A stretch of 19,860 nt of DNA, from the NCBI GenBank assembly GCA_023132135.1, contig JAGLYR010000035.1, positions 1 to 19,860 on the forward strand, given 5' to 3'. Below are positions 1 to 7,507 of this stretch, piece after piece. This DNA comes from Candidatus Eiseniibacteriota bacterium. Its GTDB lineage: Bacteria; Arandabacterota; Arandabacteria; JAGLYR01. The notes under the pieces were generated by a model. It did not search any database, was not told the DNA's origin, and worked only from the letters and a program-made list of their open reading frames with translations. The position numbers and the translations under genes were made by a program. Position 1 is the first letter of the stretch, and the number at the start of each line of letters is the position of its first letter.

Positions 1-37
1 AATTGGAAGCGGTGTTCACGCGCCCGGGGGCGGGTTC

Positions 38-1009
38 ATGAAAGAGCTGAGTGTCGAGCAGCTGCTGGAAGAGACCGGCGAGGCCTTGCAGCTGGATCTG
101 GTTTCAGAGACGGCCGAGTCGATGATCCCTGTCACGACAGCCGACGTGAATCGGCCGGGGCTTCTGCTGACCGGGTTCAGGAAGAACTTCCTCAACAAGA
201 GAATCCAGATTCTCGGCGAGACAGAGATTCTCTACCTCGATTCCCTCGATGAAACCCGCAGGGTGGAAGCAATACAGACGCTTTTCTTCAAGGCCGTGCC
301 CTGCATCATTGTGACCAAGGGGCAGGAGATTGATCCTCTGGTGGTGGAGTTGGCCAACGAGAAGAGGATTCCCATTCTTCGAACCTCTCTGTCCACCACG
401 CCATTCATCCATCTTCTGGCCATGCATTTGGGACAGGCCTTTGCCCCCCAGACGGTGGTCCACGGTACACTGGTTGATGTGTACGGCGTAGGCCTGCTTT
501 TCACCGGGAAGAGTGGGATTGGCAAGAGCGAATGCGCGTTGGACCTGGTCGAAAGAGGCCATCGGCTCGTGGCGGACGATGTGGTTGTGGCGACGCGAAC
601 AGCGCCCGGCATTGTGGTTGGAAGAGGCGACGACATGCTCCGCCACCATATGGAAATCCGCGGTGTTGGCATCATGGATATTCCCAGGATGTTCGGTATC
701 CGCGCAGTCCGCAGGCGGAAACGGATCGAGGTGGAGGTTCGGCTGGAGCTGTGGGACGACAAGAGCCACTATGACCGCGTGGGGCTTGACGACACAAAGA
801 CCTCGATCCTGGGGGTCAAGCTCGGTTTCGTGACAATTCCCATCATCCCGGGCAAGAACATCACCGTGATCTCTGAGGTTGTGGCCCTGTCTCACCTGCT
901 CAAGATCTGCGGGTTCGACAGCGCCGGGGATTTCAGCCGGAACCTGCGAGAAGCCATTGCTGGAAAGAAGGCGGCGAGCGGGATTCTGGACATCCACGAC
1001 AACGAGTGA
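38..1009 (+). CDS. hprK: HPr kinase/phosphorylase
   Basis: Bifunctional enzyme that phosphorylates HPr on Ser46 and removes that phosphate, linking carbon and energy status to the PTS phosphorelay in the cytoplasm. Length (323 aa) matches the family. The N-terminal domain (about 1-130) begins like known HprK proteins. It is followed by His142 in the VHG motif, a Walker A loop GKSGIGKS at 157-164, an acidic VADD at 178-181, and the HprK signature MEIRGVGIMDIPRMFG at 205-220. The start at 38 fits the family N-terminus, but the frame is open to the window edge and no strong Shine-Dalgarno is visible, so a slightly longer protein cannot be excluded. Its substrate HPr is encoded two genes downstream, with a GH57 gene between them starting 19 bases after this stop. 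Identification is firm. Confidence 0.96.
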   Translation: MKELSVEQLLEETGEALQLDLVSETAESMIPVTTADVNRPGLLLTGFRKNFLNKRIQILGETEILYLDSLDETRRVEAIQTLFFKAVPCIIVTKGQEIDPLVVELANEKRIPILRTSLSTTPFIHLLAMHLGQAFAPQTVVHGTLVDVYGVGLLFTGKSGIGKSECALDLVERGHRLVADDVVVATRTAPGIVVGRGDDMLRHHMEIRGVGIMDIPRMFGIRAVRRRKRIEVEVRLELWDDKSHYDRVGLDDTKTSILGVKLGFVTIPIIPGKNITVISEVVALSHLLKICGFDSAGDFSRNLREAIAGKKAASGILDIHDNE

Positions 1010-1028
1010 CGGGGTTGTCATTCCTCAA

Positions 1029-3194
1029 ATGAACGATCTGTGTCTCATTCTCTGCATCCACAATCACCAACCGGTAGGCAACTTCGGTTTCGTGCTGGAA
1101 GATGCGTACCGGCGCGCATACCTGCCCTTCGTGAAGGTGATGGCCGCGCACCCGGCGATCAGGTTCGTGATCCACAACTCCGGCTGTCTCCTGGAATGGA
1201 TGGAGGAGGAACATCCCGAGTACGTTGAGTTGCTCCGGGAAATGGCCGCGCGAGGACAGGTCGAGATCCTGACGGGAGGGTTCTACGAGCCCATCCTCGC
1301 CATGATTCCTGATGCCGACAAGCTGCTGCAGATTTCGCGTTTCTCAGAGTACCTGGCGGAGCGATTCGGCATGAAGCCAAGGGGGATGTGGCTCGCGGAA
1401 AGGGTGTGGGAGCCGCAACTGGCCCGGTGGTTAAGCGACGCAGGGATTGAGTACACGGGATTGGACGATTTCCATTTCCGGGCGTGTGGCCTGAAGCAGG
1501 AGGCCCTGGTTTCCCATTTCACGGTGGAGGATCAGGGCAGAACGATTCAGGTGTTCCCGTTGAGCGAGGCTCTGCGTTACTACGTTCCCTTCCGGTCGGT
1601 TACGGAGACCGAAGAATACCTCCGCTCCCTGGCGGAGAAGAACCCCGGCAGTCTCGCGGTCTTCGGGGACGATGGGGAGAAGTTCGGGATCTGGCCGGGT
1701 ACGCACCACCTGGTGTACGGGAAGGGATGGCTGGCGTCGTTCCTGCAGATGCTGGAGAAGAACTCGGATTGGCTTCAGACTGTGACCTTCTCCGAGTGGC
1801 TGGAGACTCACGAGTCGGCGGGACTGGCCTACCTGCCGACGCTGGCGTACCCCGAGATGATGGAATGGGCGCTCCCCGCGGATCGTCGGGGCGAATACCA
1901 ACGAAACCGGGAGGTACTGAAGAAGGAATTTCACTATCCGTGGAGCCCTCCGTTTCTCAGGGGCGCGTACTGGCGCAGCTTTCTCTCGAAGTACCCGGAA
2001 AGCTACCTCATGTACCGCAAGATGCTGGACGTCCGCTGCCGATTGGCCAAGACGGATCCGGAGGTCTCGCTTCCGGATCTGGCGCCGGCGTGGCGGGATC
2101 TCTGGCGTGGGCAGTGCAACTGCGCCTACTGGCATGGTGTGTTCGGTGGGCTGTATCTCAAGCATCTTCGGACCGAGGTGTACCGGCGGTTGATCTCGGC
2201 CGAGGTTCGGCTGGACCGTGTTCTGCATGGCGCGAAGTCCTGGTCGGAATGCCGCACGGTCGATTTCGATGGGGATGGCTGGCCGGAGATTCTGCTGTCC
2301 GATCCCCATCTCAATGTGTACCTCGCGCCTCGCCGGGGCGGATCCATGTTTGAGCTGGACTTCAAGCCGTCGGTTAGCAATCTTCTGGCTACGCTGGCTC
2401 GAAGACCAGAAGGTTACCACGAGGATCTGCTGAAGGCGGTGGGGGATGGCAGCGGCGATCCCGAGGGTGAGCCCCGGAGCATCCACGACGGTCCGGTTGC
2501 AAAGGAGAAGGGGCTCGAGACGTATCTGGTGTTCGATCGCTATCCTGCGGATAGCTGGAGGGACCGGTTCGCGCCTCTCACGGTGACCGCCGGGGAGATG
2601 AAGGAAGGGCGGTGCCGGGAGCTGGGCGATTTCATCGATGCGCCCTACGAGGTTCGCGTCCCGGAGGGAGAGTCGTCCGGTAAGGTCGTGTTGCGCCGGG
2701 TGGGTGTGGTCGAGACACCCTCGGGTACGAGAAAGATCAAGATCACGAAGTCAATCTCCCGGGGGCGCCCGGGGGAGGTGATCCTGGAGCACGATCTCCA
2801 GGCGGGCGAGGAACCGGTGGCTGGGGTTCTGTTTGGCACAGTGTTCAACTTGGCCATGAGTACGGGGGATTCCCCCGAGTGCTACTACCTTATTGACGGT
2901 GAGAGGTCCGGGCAAGCGCTGCTCGGGTGTGAGGGCGACGACGACGCGGTTGGGTCGGTGTCGTTGATTGACGGTTTTCTCTCTACCTGTGTGGATTTCC
3001 GTTTCGACAGGCCCGCGAGAGTGCTGCGGTTCCCGGTGATCACCGTTTCTCTCTCCGAAAGCGGGTACGAGAAAGCGTACCAGAGCTCGGTTGTCATGCC
3101 GTTTTGGGACGTGCGCCTGGACGCGGGAGAGCATCTGAAGATCCGTATCAGGGCTATGATCTCGGTGCTCGAGCAAGCAGTGGAAGCCAAATGA
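1029..3194 (+). CDS. GH57 alpha-glucan enzyme (4-alpha-glucanotransferase/alpha-amylase type)
   Basis: Cytoplasmic enzyme (no signal peptide) that cleaves or transfers alpha-1,4-glucan chains, likely in glycogen or maltodextrin turnover. The 721-residue protein carries GH57 signatures: HNHQP at 11-15, GMWLAERVWEP at 119-129 with predicted nucleophile Glu124, and FGDDGEKFGIWP at 212-223 with predicted acid/base Asp214 or Asp215. These align with Glu123/Asp214 of the Thermococcus litoralis 4-alpha-glucanotransferase. After the barrel, the region from about residue 400 (FDGDGWPEILL, LDFKPSVSNLLATLARRPEGY) resembles the C-terminal beta domains (DUF1925/DUF1926) of that enzyme. The start at 1029 places HNHQP near the N-terminus as usual; the frame is open back to 879, but that would overlap hprK and add non-family sequence. 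The stop overlaps the ptsH start by four bases (ATGA), implying translational coupling. Amylase and glucanotransferase activity cannot be separated by eye. Confidence 0.92.
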   Translation: MNDLCLILCIHNHQPVGNFGFVLEDAYRRAYLPFVKVMAAHPAIRFVIHNSGCLLEWMEEEHPEYVELLREMAARGQVEILTGGFYEPILAMIPDADKLLQISRFSEYLAERFGMKPRGMWLAERVWEPQLARWLSDAGIEYTGLDDFHFRACGLKQEALVSHFTVEDQGRTIQVFPLSEALRYYVPFRSVTETEEYLRSLAEKNPGSLAVFGDDGEKFGIWPGTHHLVYGKGWLASFLQMLEKNSDWLQTVTFSEWLETHESAGLAYLPTLAYPEMMEWALPADRRGEYQRNREVLKKEFHYPWSPPFLRGAYWRSFLSKYPESYLMYRKMLDVRCRLAKTDPEVSLPDLAPAWRDLWRGQCNCAYWHGVFGGLYLKHLRTEVYRRLISAEVRLDRVLHGAKSWSECRTVDFDGDGWPEILLSDPHLNVYLAPRRGGSMFELDFKPSVSNLLATLARRPEGYHEDLLKAVGDGSGDPEGEPRSIHDGPVAKEKGLETYLVFDRYPADSWRDRFAPLTVTAGEMKEGRCRELGDFIDAPYEVRVPEGESSGKVVLRRVGVVETPSGTRKIKITKSISRGRPGEVILEHDLQAGEEPVAGVLFGTVFNLAMSTGDSPECYYLIDGERSGQALLGCEGDDDAVGSVSLIDGFLSTCVDFRFDRPARVLRFPVITVSLSESGYEKAYQSSVVMPFWDVRLDAGEHLKIRIRAMISVLEQAVEAK

Positions 3195-3460
3195 TTGAGC
3201 GCAGGGTGATCATCACCAACAAGTTTGGCCTTCATGCGCGGCCATGCGCGGAATTTGTGAAACTGGCCAGCACTTTCGCTTCCGACGTCTTTGTGGCGTC
3301 CGGTGACACGGAAGTGAATGGGAAGAGTATCATGGGAGTCATGATGCTGGCCGCGGCGAAGGGGACCCGGATCCGGATCCGGGCAGAGGGTTCTGATGAA
3401 GACAATGCCATTCGGGCCCTTGTCGATTTGGTGACGGGCAAATTCGAGGAAGAGGAGTAG
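3191..3460 (+). CDS. ptsH: Phosphocarrier protein HPr
   Basis: Small phosphocarrier (89 aa) that takes phosphate from enzyme I on His15 and can be phosphorylated on Ser46 by HprK. Both sites are present at the canonical positions: GLHARP at 13-18 with His15, and NGKSIMG at 43-49 with Ser46. The start at 3191 gives exactly the canonical numbering. The frame extends upstream to 3104, inside the GH57 gene, but that would add 29 unrelated residues. It overlaps the GH57 stop by four bases, and its own stop shares one base with the ptsI start. HprK, HPr and enzyme I together show that both phosphorylation routes are intact. No sugar-specific EII component is visible in this window. Confidence 0.96.
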   Translation: MIERRVIITNKFGLHARPCAEFVKLASTFASDVFVASGDTEVNGKSIMGVMMLAAAKGTRIRIRAEGSDEDNAIRALVDLVTGKFEEEE

Positions 3461-5244
3461 TGGCAAAATCCTGGAGACTTGCTGGAACAGATTCGCCGCG
3501 CAGGATTCTCGAAGGCATCAGTGCATCCCAGGATGTCCGGGTGGGCAAGGTGTTTCTCGTCAAGTCGGCGGTGGACGACTTTGTCCGGAGGCGGATTGAG
3601 CCGGACGAAGTGGACATGGAGATCATGCGTCTTCGGGAAGCTATCCGGAGAACCCGCGAGGAGATGGAAGGGCTGCAGGCACAGCTGGCCAGGGATTTCG
3701 GAAAGGACCATGCGAAGATCGTCGAGGCCGACATAATGATTCTCGATGATCCCTTGGTTGTGAACGAGACCGTCCGGCTGGTGACGGAAGAGAAACGGAA
3801 CGCAGAGTGGGCCTTTCACGGGGGAATCTCCAAGGTAATTGACGCTCTGGAGACGATCGAGGACGAGTACCTGCGGCACCGGTCTGCCGATGTGAAGGAC
3901 ATCCTGCGGAGAGTCCTCTGGAACCTGGCGGCGCCATCGCGGAGAGAGCTGCGGGAAATCAAGGAACCGGTCATAGTCGTTGCGCGGGATCTCTCCCTTG
4001 CCGAGATGGCCCAGATGCCCCGAGAGATGGTTCTGGGCATCGCTACGGACCGGGGTGGGCGCTATTCGCATACGGCTATTTCAGCGCGGGACAAGTGGAG
4101 AATCCCCGCGGTTGTGGGTTTGGGGACGGTGTCTCAGAGTGTCCGGGATGGGGACACCATCGTTGTCGATGGCAACCGGGGTGTGGTGGTTATCAGCCCG
4201 ACGCCCGCCGAGATCGAGCAGTACCATGAGGAAGAAAAACGGCTGAGGGTCCAGGTTACGCGGGCGAAACCGGAAAGCCGCGAGCCTGCGAGGACCTCGG
4301 ACGGGCACGAGCTGGACCTGTCGGCCAATATTGAAACGGTGGATGAGCTGGATCTGGTGATTTCCCAGGGAGCCAACGGCGTAGGACTGTACCGGACGGA
4401 GTTCACTTTTCTTGCGCGCGGGGATCTTCCCGGCGAGGAAGATCAGTTTGAGATGTACCGGGAAGTTGCCGAGAGGCTCAAGCCGGACTACGCCGTCATC
4501 CGGACAGTGGATCTGGGCGGCGACAAGCTTCTCCCCGGACTCCATACGCCCGAGGACAATCCTTTTCTGGGGTGGCGAGGTATCAGACTGAGCCTGGCCC
4601 GGCCCGACATGTTCAAGACACAACTCCGGGCCATCCTCAGGGCCAGCGCCTACGGATCCCTCAAGACACTCCTGCCCATGATCTCGGGTGTGGAAGAAAT
4701 GCGGGAAGCACGGTTGATCTACGAGGAGGTTAAGGAGAATCTCAGGAGGGAAGGAATACCCTTTGATGAGGACTGCCCTCTGGGGGCGATGATCGAGACA
4801 CCGTCAGCGGCCACCATCACCGATTTCCTGGCGGAAGAGTCCGACTTCTTCTCTGTGGGATCCAACGATCTCGTTCAGTACACGCTGGCCGCCGATCGGG
4901 GAAACGAGAAGGTGGCGCACCTGTATGAGCCGATGCATCCGGCCGTGCTGCGGATGATGAAGTACGTGGTGGATACGGCCAGGGCCAAGGGCCGTTGGGT
5001 GGGGATCTGCGGCGAGATGGGCAGCGATCCGCTGGCGACTTTCGTGCTGGTCGGGATGGGGTACGATGGGATCAGTACCAATCCCATCGTGCTTCCCGAA
5101 ATCCGGAGCATCATCGAAGCCGTGAGCTACAGCGAGGCGCAGGAGATTGCCGAGACCTGCCTGACCTTCCGCACGTCGGCGGATGTACGCGCCTACCTGC
5201 GCAGGAACCTGATCGCGCGACTGAAAGCCAAGGACGGAGCGTAG
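3460..5244 (+). CDS. ptsI: PTS enzyme I (phosphoenolpyruvate-protein phosphotransferase)
   Basis: Transfers phosphate from phosphoenolpyruvate to HPr. The 594-residue protein has the HPr-binding helical domain (about 30-160), the phosphohistidine domain with GGRYSH at 199-204 (His204 as active site), and the PEP-binding barrel. Barrel motifs are LYRTEF at 310-315 (Arg312), RTVDLGGDK at 348-356, MIETPSA at 444-450 (Glu446), SVGSNDLVQYT at 465-475 (Asp470) and GICGEMGSD at 515-523 (Cys517). The residue two before the catalytic His is Tyr rather than the usual Thr, and ARDKWRIPAVVG follows. Translation starts at GTG, sharing one base with the ptsH TAG; GAGGA at 3446-3450 is a suitable Shine-Dalgarno. 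EI-Ntr is unlikely because no GAF domain is present. The N-terminus is slightly longer than in Escherichia coli enzyme I. Confidence 0.95.
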   Translation: MAKSWRLAGTDSPRRILEGISASQDVRVGKVFLVKSAVDDFVRRRIEPDEVDMEIMRLREAIRRTREEMEGLQAQLARDFGKDHAKIVEADIMILDDPLVVNETVRLVTEEKRNAEWAFHGGISKVIDALETIEDEYLRHRSADVKDILRRVLWNLAAPSRRELREIKEPVIVVARDLSLAEMAQMPREMVLGIATDRGGRYSHTAISARDKWRIPAVVGLGTVSQSVRDGDTIVVDGNRGVVVISPTPAEIEQYHEEEKRLRVQVTRAKPESREPARTSDGHELDLSANIETVDELDLVISQGANGVGLYRTEFTFLARGDLPGEEDQFEMYREVAERLKPDYAVIRTVDLGGDKLLPGLHTPEDNPFLGWRGIRLSLARPDMFKTQLRAILRASAYGSLKTLLPMISGVEEMREARLIYEEVKENLRREGIPFDEDCPLGAMIETPSAATITDFLAEESDFFSVGSNDLVQYTLAADRGNEKVAHLYEPMHPAVLRMMKYVVDTARAKGRWVGICGEMGSDPLATFVLVGMGYDGISTNPIVLPEIRSIIEAVSYSEAQEIAETCLTFRTSADVRAYLRRNLIARLKAKDGA

Positions 5245-5297
5245 CTGCTTTTGCAGCAGCTGTGAATAGAGACGATCTCAGATCTGGAGGATGAAAC

Positions 5298-6371
5298 ATG
5301 GCTGCCGTTGATCTGGACAATCCACAATCCTTCGACGCCCTTGACACCGGTGGGATGCTGACTCTGGTCGAGGAATTCGGCGAGCAGTGCAGCCAGGCAA
5401 TCGAACTGGGTCGGGGGACGCCGCTGCCTGAGTCGAGGGACTTCCGGGCCGTTGTGACGCTGGGGATGGGCGGTTCTGCCATTGGTGGAGACCTGCTGCG
5501 GTCATGCGTGGGGAACGGTATGGCGCAACCCTGGTTCATCAACCGGGATTACGGCCTGCCGCGATGGGTCGGCGAGGGGACCCTGATGCTGGTGAGTAGC
5601 TACTCGGGAAACACGGAGGAGACGCTGGCGGCTTTCGAGGAGGGAATCTCGCGGGGGGCGACGGCGATTTGCCTGACCTCGGGCGGCAGGTTGGAGCAGC
5701 TGGCGAAGGAGAGGGGATTGCCCATGGTCCGGCTTCCAGGGGGTCTTCCGCCGCGGGCTGCCTTGGGGTATTCCTTTTTTCCGACGGCCGTGATATTGGG
5801 ACGGATGGGCTTGGCCGCGGTGACCGAAGAGGATTTGTCGGAAACCCTCGAAGTTATCCGCCGTTCGGCCAACGGGTGGGGAAGGGCAAGACCCGCTGCC
5901 GAGAATCAGGCCAAGTCCATGGCCTTGATGCTCGAGAACCGTGTGCCTGTCATTTATGCGGGGGATGAGTTGCTGGGGTCCGTCGCGACACGCTGGAGAA
6001 ACCAGTTCAACGAAAACTCGAAGATACTGGCGCACTCGAATGTATTTCCAGAGCTTAACCACAATGAAATTGAGGGTTGGGAAGGGGCGGATCCCATGGG
6101 CGGGCAGGTTCATCTGATCTTCCTCCAGGATCAGGAGGATTCTCCCCCGATCCAGCGCCGGATGAAGGTTACGGACGAGATCATCGGAAAACGGGCCGCG
6201 GGGATTTCCCGATTGTGGTGTGAGGGAACAGGCCGTATTGCCCGGGTTTTCTCACTCGTGTGTCTTGGGGATTTCGTCAGCGTGTATCTGGCTCTTATCA
6301 GGGGTCAGGATCCAACGACGATCAGGAACATCAACTGTCTGAAGGAGGCCTTGGCAAATGTTCCGGAGTAA
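5298..6371 (+). CDS. Bifunctional phosphoglucose/phosphomannose isomerase
   Basis: Interconverts glucose-6-phosphate, fructose-6-phosphate and probably mannose-6-phosphate in the cytoplasm. The 357-residue protein contains two SIS-fold halves: GMGGSAIGGDLLRS at 56-69 and SSYSGNTEETLAAFEEG at 100-116. Residues matching the archaeal/bacterial PGI/PMI active site are Arg153 (PPRAALGY), Glu239 (FNENSK), His255 (ELNHNEIEGWEG) and the near-terminal Lys349 (NCLKEAL). This small family is distinct from classical Pgi. A strong Shine-Dalgarno TGGAGG at 5285-5290 precedes the ATG by seven bases. The gene follows ptsI by 53 bases with no terminator seen, and the next gene starts 27 bases after its stop. 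That context suggests it routes hexose phosphates to nucleotide-sugar synthesis. The mannose-6-phosphate activity is inferred from the family. Confidence 0.9.
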   Translation: MAAVDLDNPQSFDALDTGGMLTLVEEFGEQCSQAIELGRGTPLPESRDFRAVVTLGMGGSAIGGDLLRSCVGNGMAQPWFINRDYGLPRWVGEGTLMLVSSYSGNTEETLAAFEEGISRGATAICLTSGGRLEQLAKERGLPMVRLPGGLPPRAALGYSFFPTAVILGRMGLAAVTEEDLSETLEVIRRSANGWGRARPAAENQAKSMALMLENRVPVIYAGDELLGSVATRWRNQFNENSKILAHSNVFPELNHNEIEGWEGADPMGGQVHLIFLQDQEDSPPIQRRMKVTDEIIGKRAAGISRLWCEGTGRIARVFSLVCLGDFVSVYLALIRGQDPTTIRNINCLKEALANVPE

Positions 6372-6398
6372 TCCTGCTGGCGGAAACGGAGGAGTCTG

Positions 6399-7370
6399 GT
6401 GAAAGCCGTGATCCCGGTGGCGGGTGTGGGAACTCGTTTGAGACCACACACGCATACAGTTCCGAAGGCGCTGCTCCAGGTAGCGGGGAAACCGATTCTG
6501 GGGCATATCATCGACACGGTTGCAAGTCTTCAGGTCGATGAAATTATCCTGGTTGTCGGCTACATGAGAGAGAAGATCGAGGACTACGTTTCCAGGAACT
6601 ACAGTCTCCCCATCCGGGCCGTCGTGCAGGAGGAGCCCAAGGGTTTGGGGCACGCGGTGTACGTGACCCGGGAAAGCGTCGCCGACGGGGAACCTCTGCT
6701 GGTGATCCTGGGAGATACCATTTTCGACCTCGATTTCAGTCCCATCGTCAAGGGCGGTGGGAATCTCATCGGCGTCCGGGAGATCGAGGATCCGAGACGC
6801 TTTGGGGTGGTGAAGAGCCAGGGCACCCGGATAGAGGGATTTGTGGAGAAGCCGGAGCGGCCACCGTCGAATCTGGCAATCGTCGGGCTCTACTACTTCA
6901 CGGACGGTGGGCCGCTGTTCAGCGCGCTGGACGAGGTTGTCCGCAGGAACATCAGGACACGTGGAGAGTATCAGCTGACCGATGCTCTCCAGCTGATGCT
7001 GGAAAGAGGTCACGAGATGACGTGTCTCCATATTGAGGGCTGGTTCGACTGCGGGAACCGGGAGACGCTTCTGGAAACCAACCGGTACCTTCTTGATCGA
7101 GTTGGCAAACCGGCAGATCTGGAGACGGCCATCGTTGTTCCGCCCGTCTCTATAGATCCCGCAGCTACGGTGGAGAATTCCATCGTTGGACCCTATGCTT
7201 CTGTGGCGGCGGGGGCCGTGATCCGCAATTCCATCGTACGCAACAGCATTGTCGGGGAGAGGGCCACGGTGGAGAGCACATCCCTGGAGGGGTCATTGAT
7301 CGGAGACAATGCGGTGGTGCGGGATGTGTGCCGGAGGCTCAACGTAGGAGACTCGTCGGAAGTCGCCTAG
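6399..7370 (+). CDS. Sugar-1-phosphate nucleotidyltransferase with left-handed beta-helix tail
   Basis: Forms an NDP-sugar from a sugar-1-phosphate and NTP. The 323-residue protein has an N-terminal Rossmann-like domain with AGVGTRLRP at 8-16, PKAL at 22-25, the metal-binding LGDTIFD at 104-110 (Asp106) and FVEKP at 148-152. A C-terminal run of hexapeptide repeats (about 245-310; [32 protein letters not shown]) forms a left-handed beta helix. It ends [10 protein letters not shown], like long-form RmlA/StrD-type glucose-1-phosphate thymidylyltransferases. The sugar and base cannot be fixed from sequence; mannose-1-phosphate guanylyl- or glucose-1-phosphate uridylyltransferase are alternatives. 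The start codon is GTG, with GGAGGAG at 6388-6394 four bases upstream. Coupling with the upstream isomerase fits an NDP-sugar supply role, for example for LPS or exopolysaccharide. Confidence 0.88.
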   Translation: MKAVIPVAGVGTRLRPHTHTVPKALLQVAGKPILGHIIDTVASLQVDEIILVVGYMREKIEDYVSRNYSLPIRAVVQEEPKGLGHAVYVTRESVADGEPLLVILGDTIFDLDFSPIVKGGGNLIGVREIEDPRRFGVVKSQGTRIEGFVEKPERPPSNLAIVGLYYFTDGGPLFSALDEVVRRNIRTRGEYQLTDALQLMLERGHEMTCLHIEGWFDCGNRETLLETNRYLLDRVGKPADLETAIVVPPVSIDPAATVENSIVGPYASVAAGAVIRNSIVRNSIVGERATVESTSLEGSLIGDNAVVRDVCRRLNVGDSSEVA

Positions 7371-7371
7371 C

Positions 7372-7418
7372 CTGGGTGATTCATGGAGAGCGCCGGCATT
7401 GCGGTTTCGGAGTCCGAC
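7372..7418 (+). repeat. Intergenic repeat, copy 1 (after the nucleotidyltransferase gene)
   Basis: A 47-base stretch two bases after the nucleotidyltransferase stop matches 19624-19670 in the same orientation at 39 of 47 positions without gaps. The shared identical core is AGAGCGCCGGCATTGC (7387-7402). Its left part, preceded by CTAGCCTGG, also resembles the palindromic elements at 11423 and 19533. Both long copies lie in intergenic DNA 5' of a + strand gene. Confidence 0.7.
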
Positions 7419-7429
7419 GCAGAAACAGC

Positions 7430-7457
7430 TTGTTCCTGTGTGTATCTTGTGTAAGTT
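7430..7457 (+). promoter_or_regulatory. Possible metK promoter
   Basis: TTGTTC (7430-7435) and TAAGTT (7452-7457) are separated by 16 bases, about 50 bases before the metK start. Both boxes are weak against the sigma70 consensus. The string TGTAAGTT also occurs at the -10 position of the putative rimP-nusA promoter, which gives slight support. No S-box-like riboswitch structure was recognised in this leader. Confidence 0.3.
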
Positions 7458-7507
7458 GTGAATCCACTGTTACCAATTCTCTGGCCCTGATGGTGGGGAG
7501 GATATCC

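Noticed and set aside
104-1021. 305-codon open frame on the - strand opposite hprK
   Set aside because: The Walker A and HprK signature on the + strand settle the coding strand; the antisense product matches nothing recognisable.
879-1028. 50-codon upstream extension of the GH57 frame
   Set aside because: It overlaps hprK in another frame and places non-family sequence before the HNHQP-bearing N-terminus.
1431-2486. 351-codon open frame on the - strand opposite the GH57 gene
   Set aside because: Arg/Pro/Gln-rich noise with no family motif; the + strand carries clear GH57 motifs.
5244-5257. GCTGC-TTTT-GCAGC hairpin right after ptsI as a terminator
   Set aside because: Only five base pairs and no T tract after it; transcription into the isomerase gene is more likely.
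7328-7507. 60-codon upstream extension of the metK frame
   Set aside because: It overlaps the nucleotidyltransferase end and the intergenic repeat. A strong Shine-Dalgarno supports the start at 7508.
7371-7507. SAM riboswitch upstream of metK
   Set aside because: No multi-helix S-box-like arrangement or conserved core could be traced by eye; the region is explained by a repeat and a weak promoter.
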